Source: Streptomyces sp. NBC_01460
GTDB lineage: Bacteria > Actinomycetota > Actinomycetes > Streptomycetales > Streptomycetaceae
Reading direction: 5' to 3'
Length of the DNA: 64,000 nt
Assembly: GCF_036227405.1 (NCBI RefSeq)
Contig: NZ_CP109473.1
Coordinates: forward strand, 3,286,001-3,350,000
Positions 63,870 to 64,000 of this stretch are shown in pieces. The position numbers were made by a program, and so were the translations under genes. Under the pieces are notes generated by a model, which saw only the letters and a program-made list of their open reading frames with translations, did no database searches and was not told the origin of the DNA. How positions within the stretch are numbered: position 1 is the stretch's first letter; each line of letters opens with the position of its first letter.

Positions 63870-64000
63870 TCAGGGTTTGACGGCGATGCGGCCCTCGTCC
63901 ATGCGCAGCAGCAGGAGCTGCTCGCCGGTCTCCTCCAGGAACTCGTCCACGGCCTGGCGTGATCCCTGCCAGTAGCCGTAGTCGTCGATCAGCAGCACCC
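63870..64000 (-). CDS. TylF/MycF family O-methyltransferase, C-terminal end only
   Basis: Only the last 43 codons are inside the window. They read IDDYGYWQGSRQAVDEFL and end LLLLRMDEGRIAVKP, the typical C-terminus of macrocin-type (TylF) SAM-dependent O-methyltransferases. In that family the paired Asp of DDYG is part of the metal site. Beside wall-polymer genes it may methylate a sugar of the polymer or a metabolite. The rest of the gene lies to the right of the window. Confidence 0.75.
   Translation of the reverse strand, partial: VLLIDDYGYWQGSRQAVDEFLEETGEQLLLLRMDEGRIAVKP

Overview
The window is about 70% G+C, has GTG/TTG starts with purine-rich Shine-Dalgarno sequences, many ATGA/GTGA stop-start overlaps, and an actinobacterial gene set (SigU/RsuA, PkaA-type kinases, CGNR and DUF3039 proteins, FtsEX next to SmpB/tmRNA, TagF-like teichoic-acid enzymes). 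It is a chromosomal segment of a Streptomyces. From memory the order matches the S. coelicolor stretch around SCO2943-SCO2983; no search was possible, so this synteny is recollection. I see no insertion sequence, prophage, tRNA or CRISPR array.

Left part (1-16 kb, almost all minus strand): a winged-helix regulator cut by the window edge; a three-gene operon of a small WXG-like protein, a large secreted-type protein and a lipoprotein; a three-subunit xanthine-dehydrogenase-family molybdenum hydroxylase with an unusually long Fe-S subunit and an altered active-site segment; a sugar ABC transporter plus GH20 beta-N-acetylhexosaminidase operon headed by a DasR-type dre palindrome that abuts the -35 box; and DUF3039 and YqgE housekeeping proteins.

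Centre (16-41 kb): murA (plus strand), hupA, malic enzyme, a probable small RNA, a HelD-like helicase, sigU-rsuA, a CGNR regulator, two acetyltransferases, the HemD/winged-helix regulator nnaR beside the nitrate/nitrite transporter narK, a mat-type exopolysaccharide operon (matA-matB-acyltransferase), a LysR/MFS divergent pair, and the group ftsE-ftsX-S41 protease-smpB followed by tmRNA. A small zinc-ribbon membrane protein and a repeat-rich LAETG surface protein follow.

Right part (41-64 kb): prfB, two Ser/Thr kinases (the second is pkaA), a divergent FHA/FtsK-type protein with a degenerate P-loop, a second sugar ABC transporter with an extra extracytoplasmic domain in one permease, and a cell-wall glycopolymer locus with three TagF-type CDP-glycerol glycerophosphotransferase-family proteins and one GT4 glycosyltransferase. 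A TylF-like methyltransferase runs off the right edge.

Functionally the window joins amino-sugar uptake and breakdown, envelope building (MurA, PNAG-like matrix, teichoic-acid-like polymers, FtsEX/peptidase), nitrate assimilation and trans-translation. The least explained items are the WXG-like operon, the sRNA candidate, several unassigned palindromes, and the FHA/FtsK protein beside two kinases.
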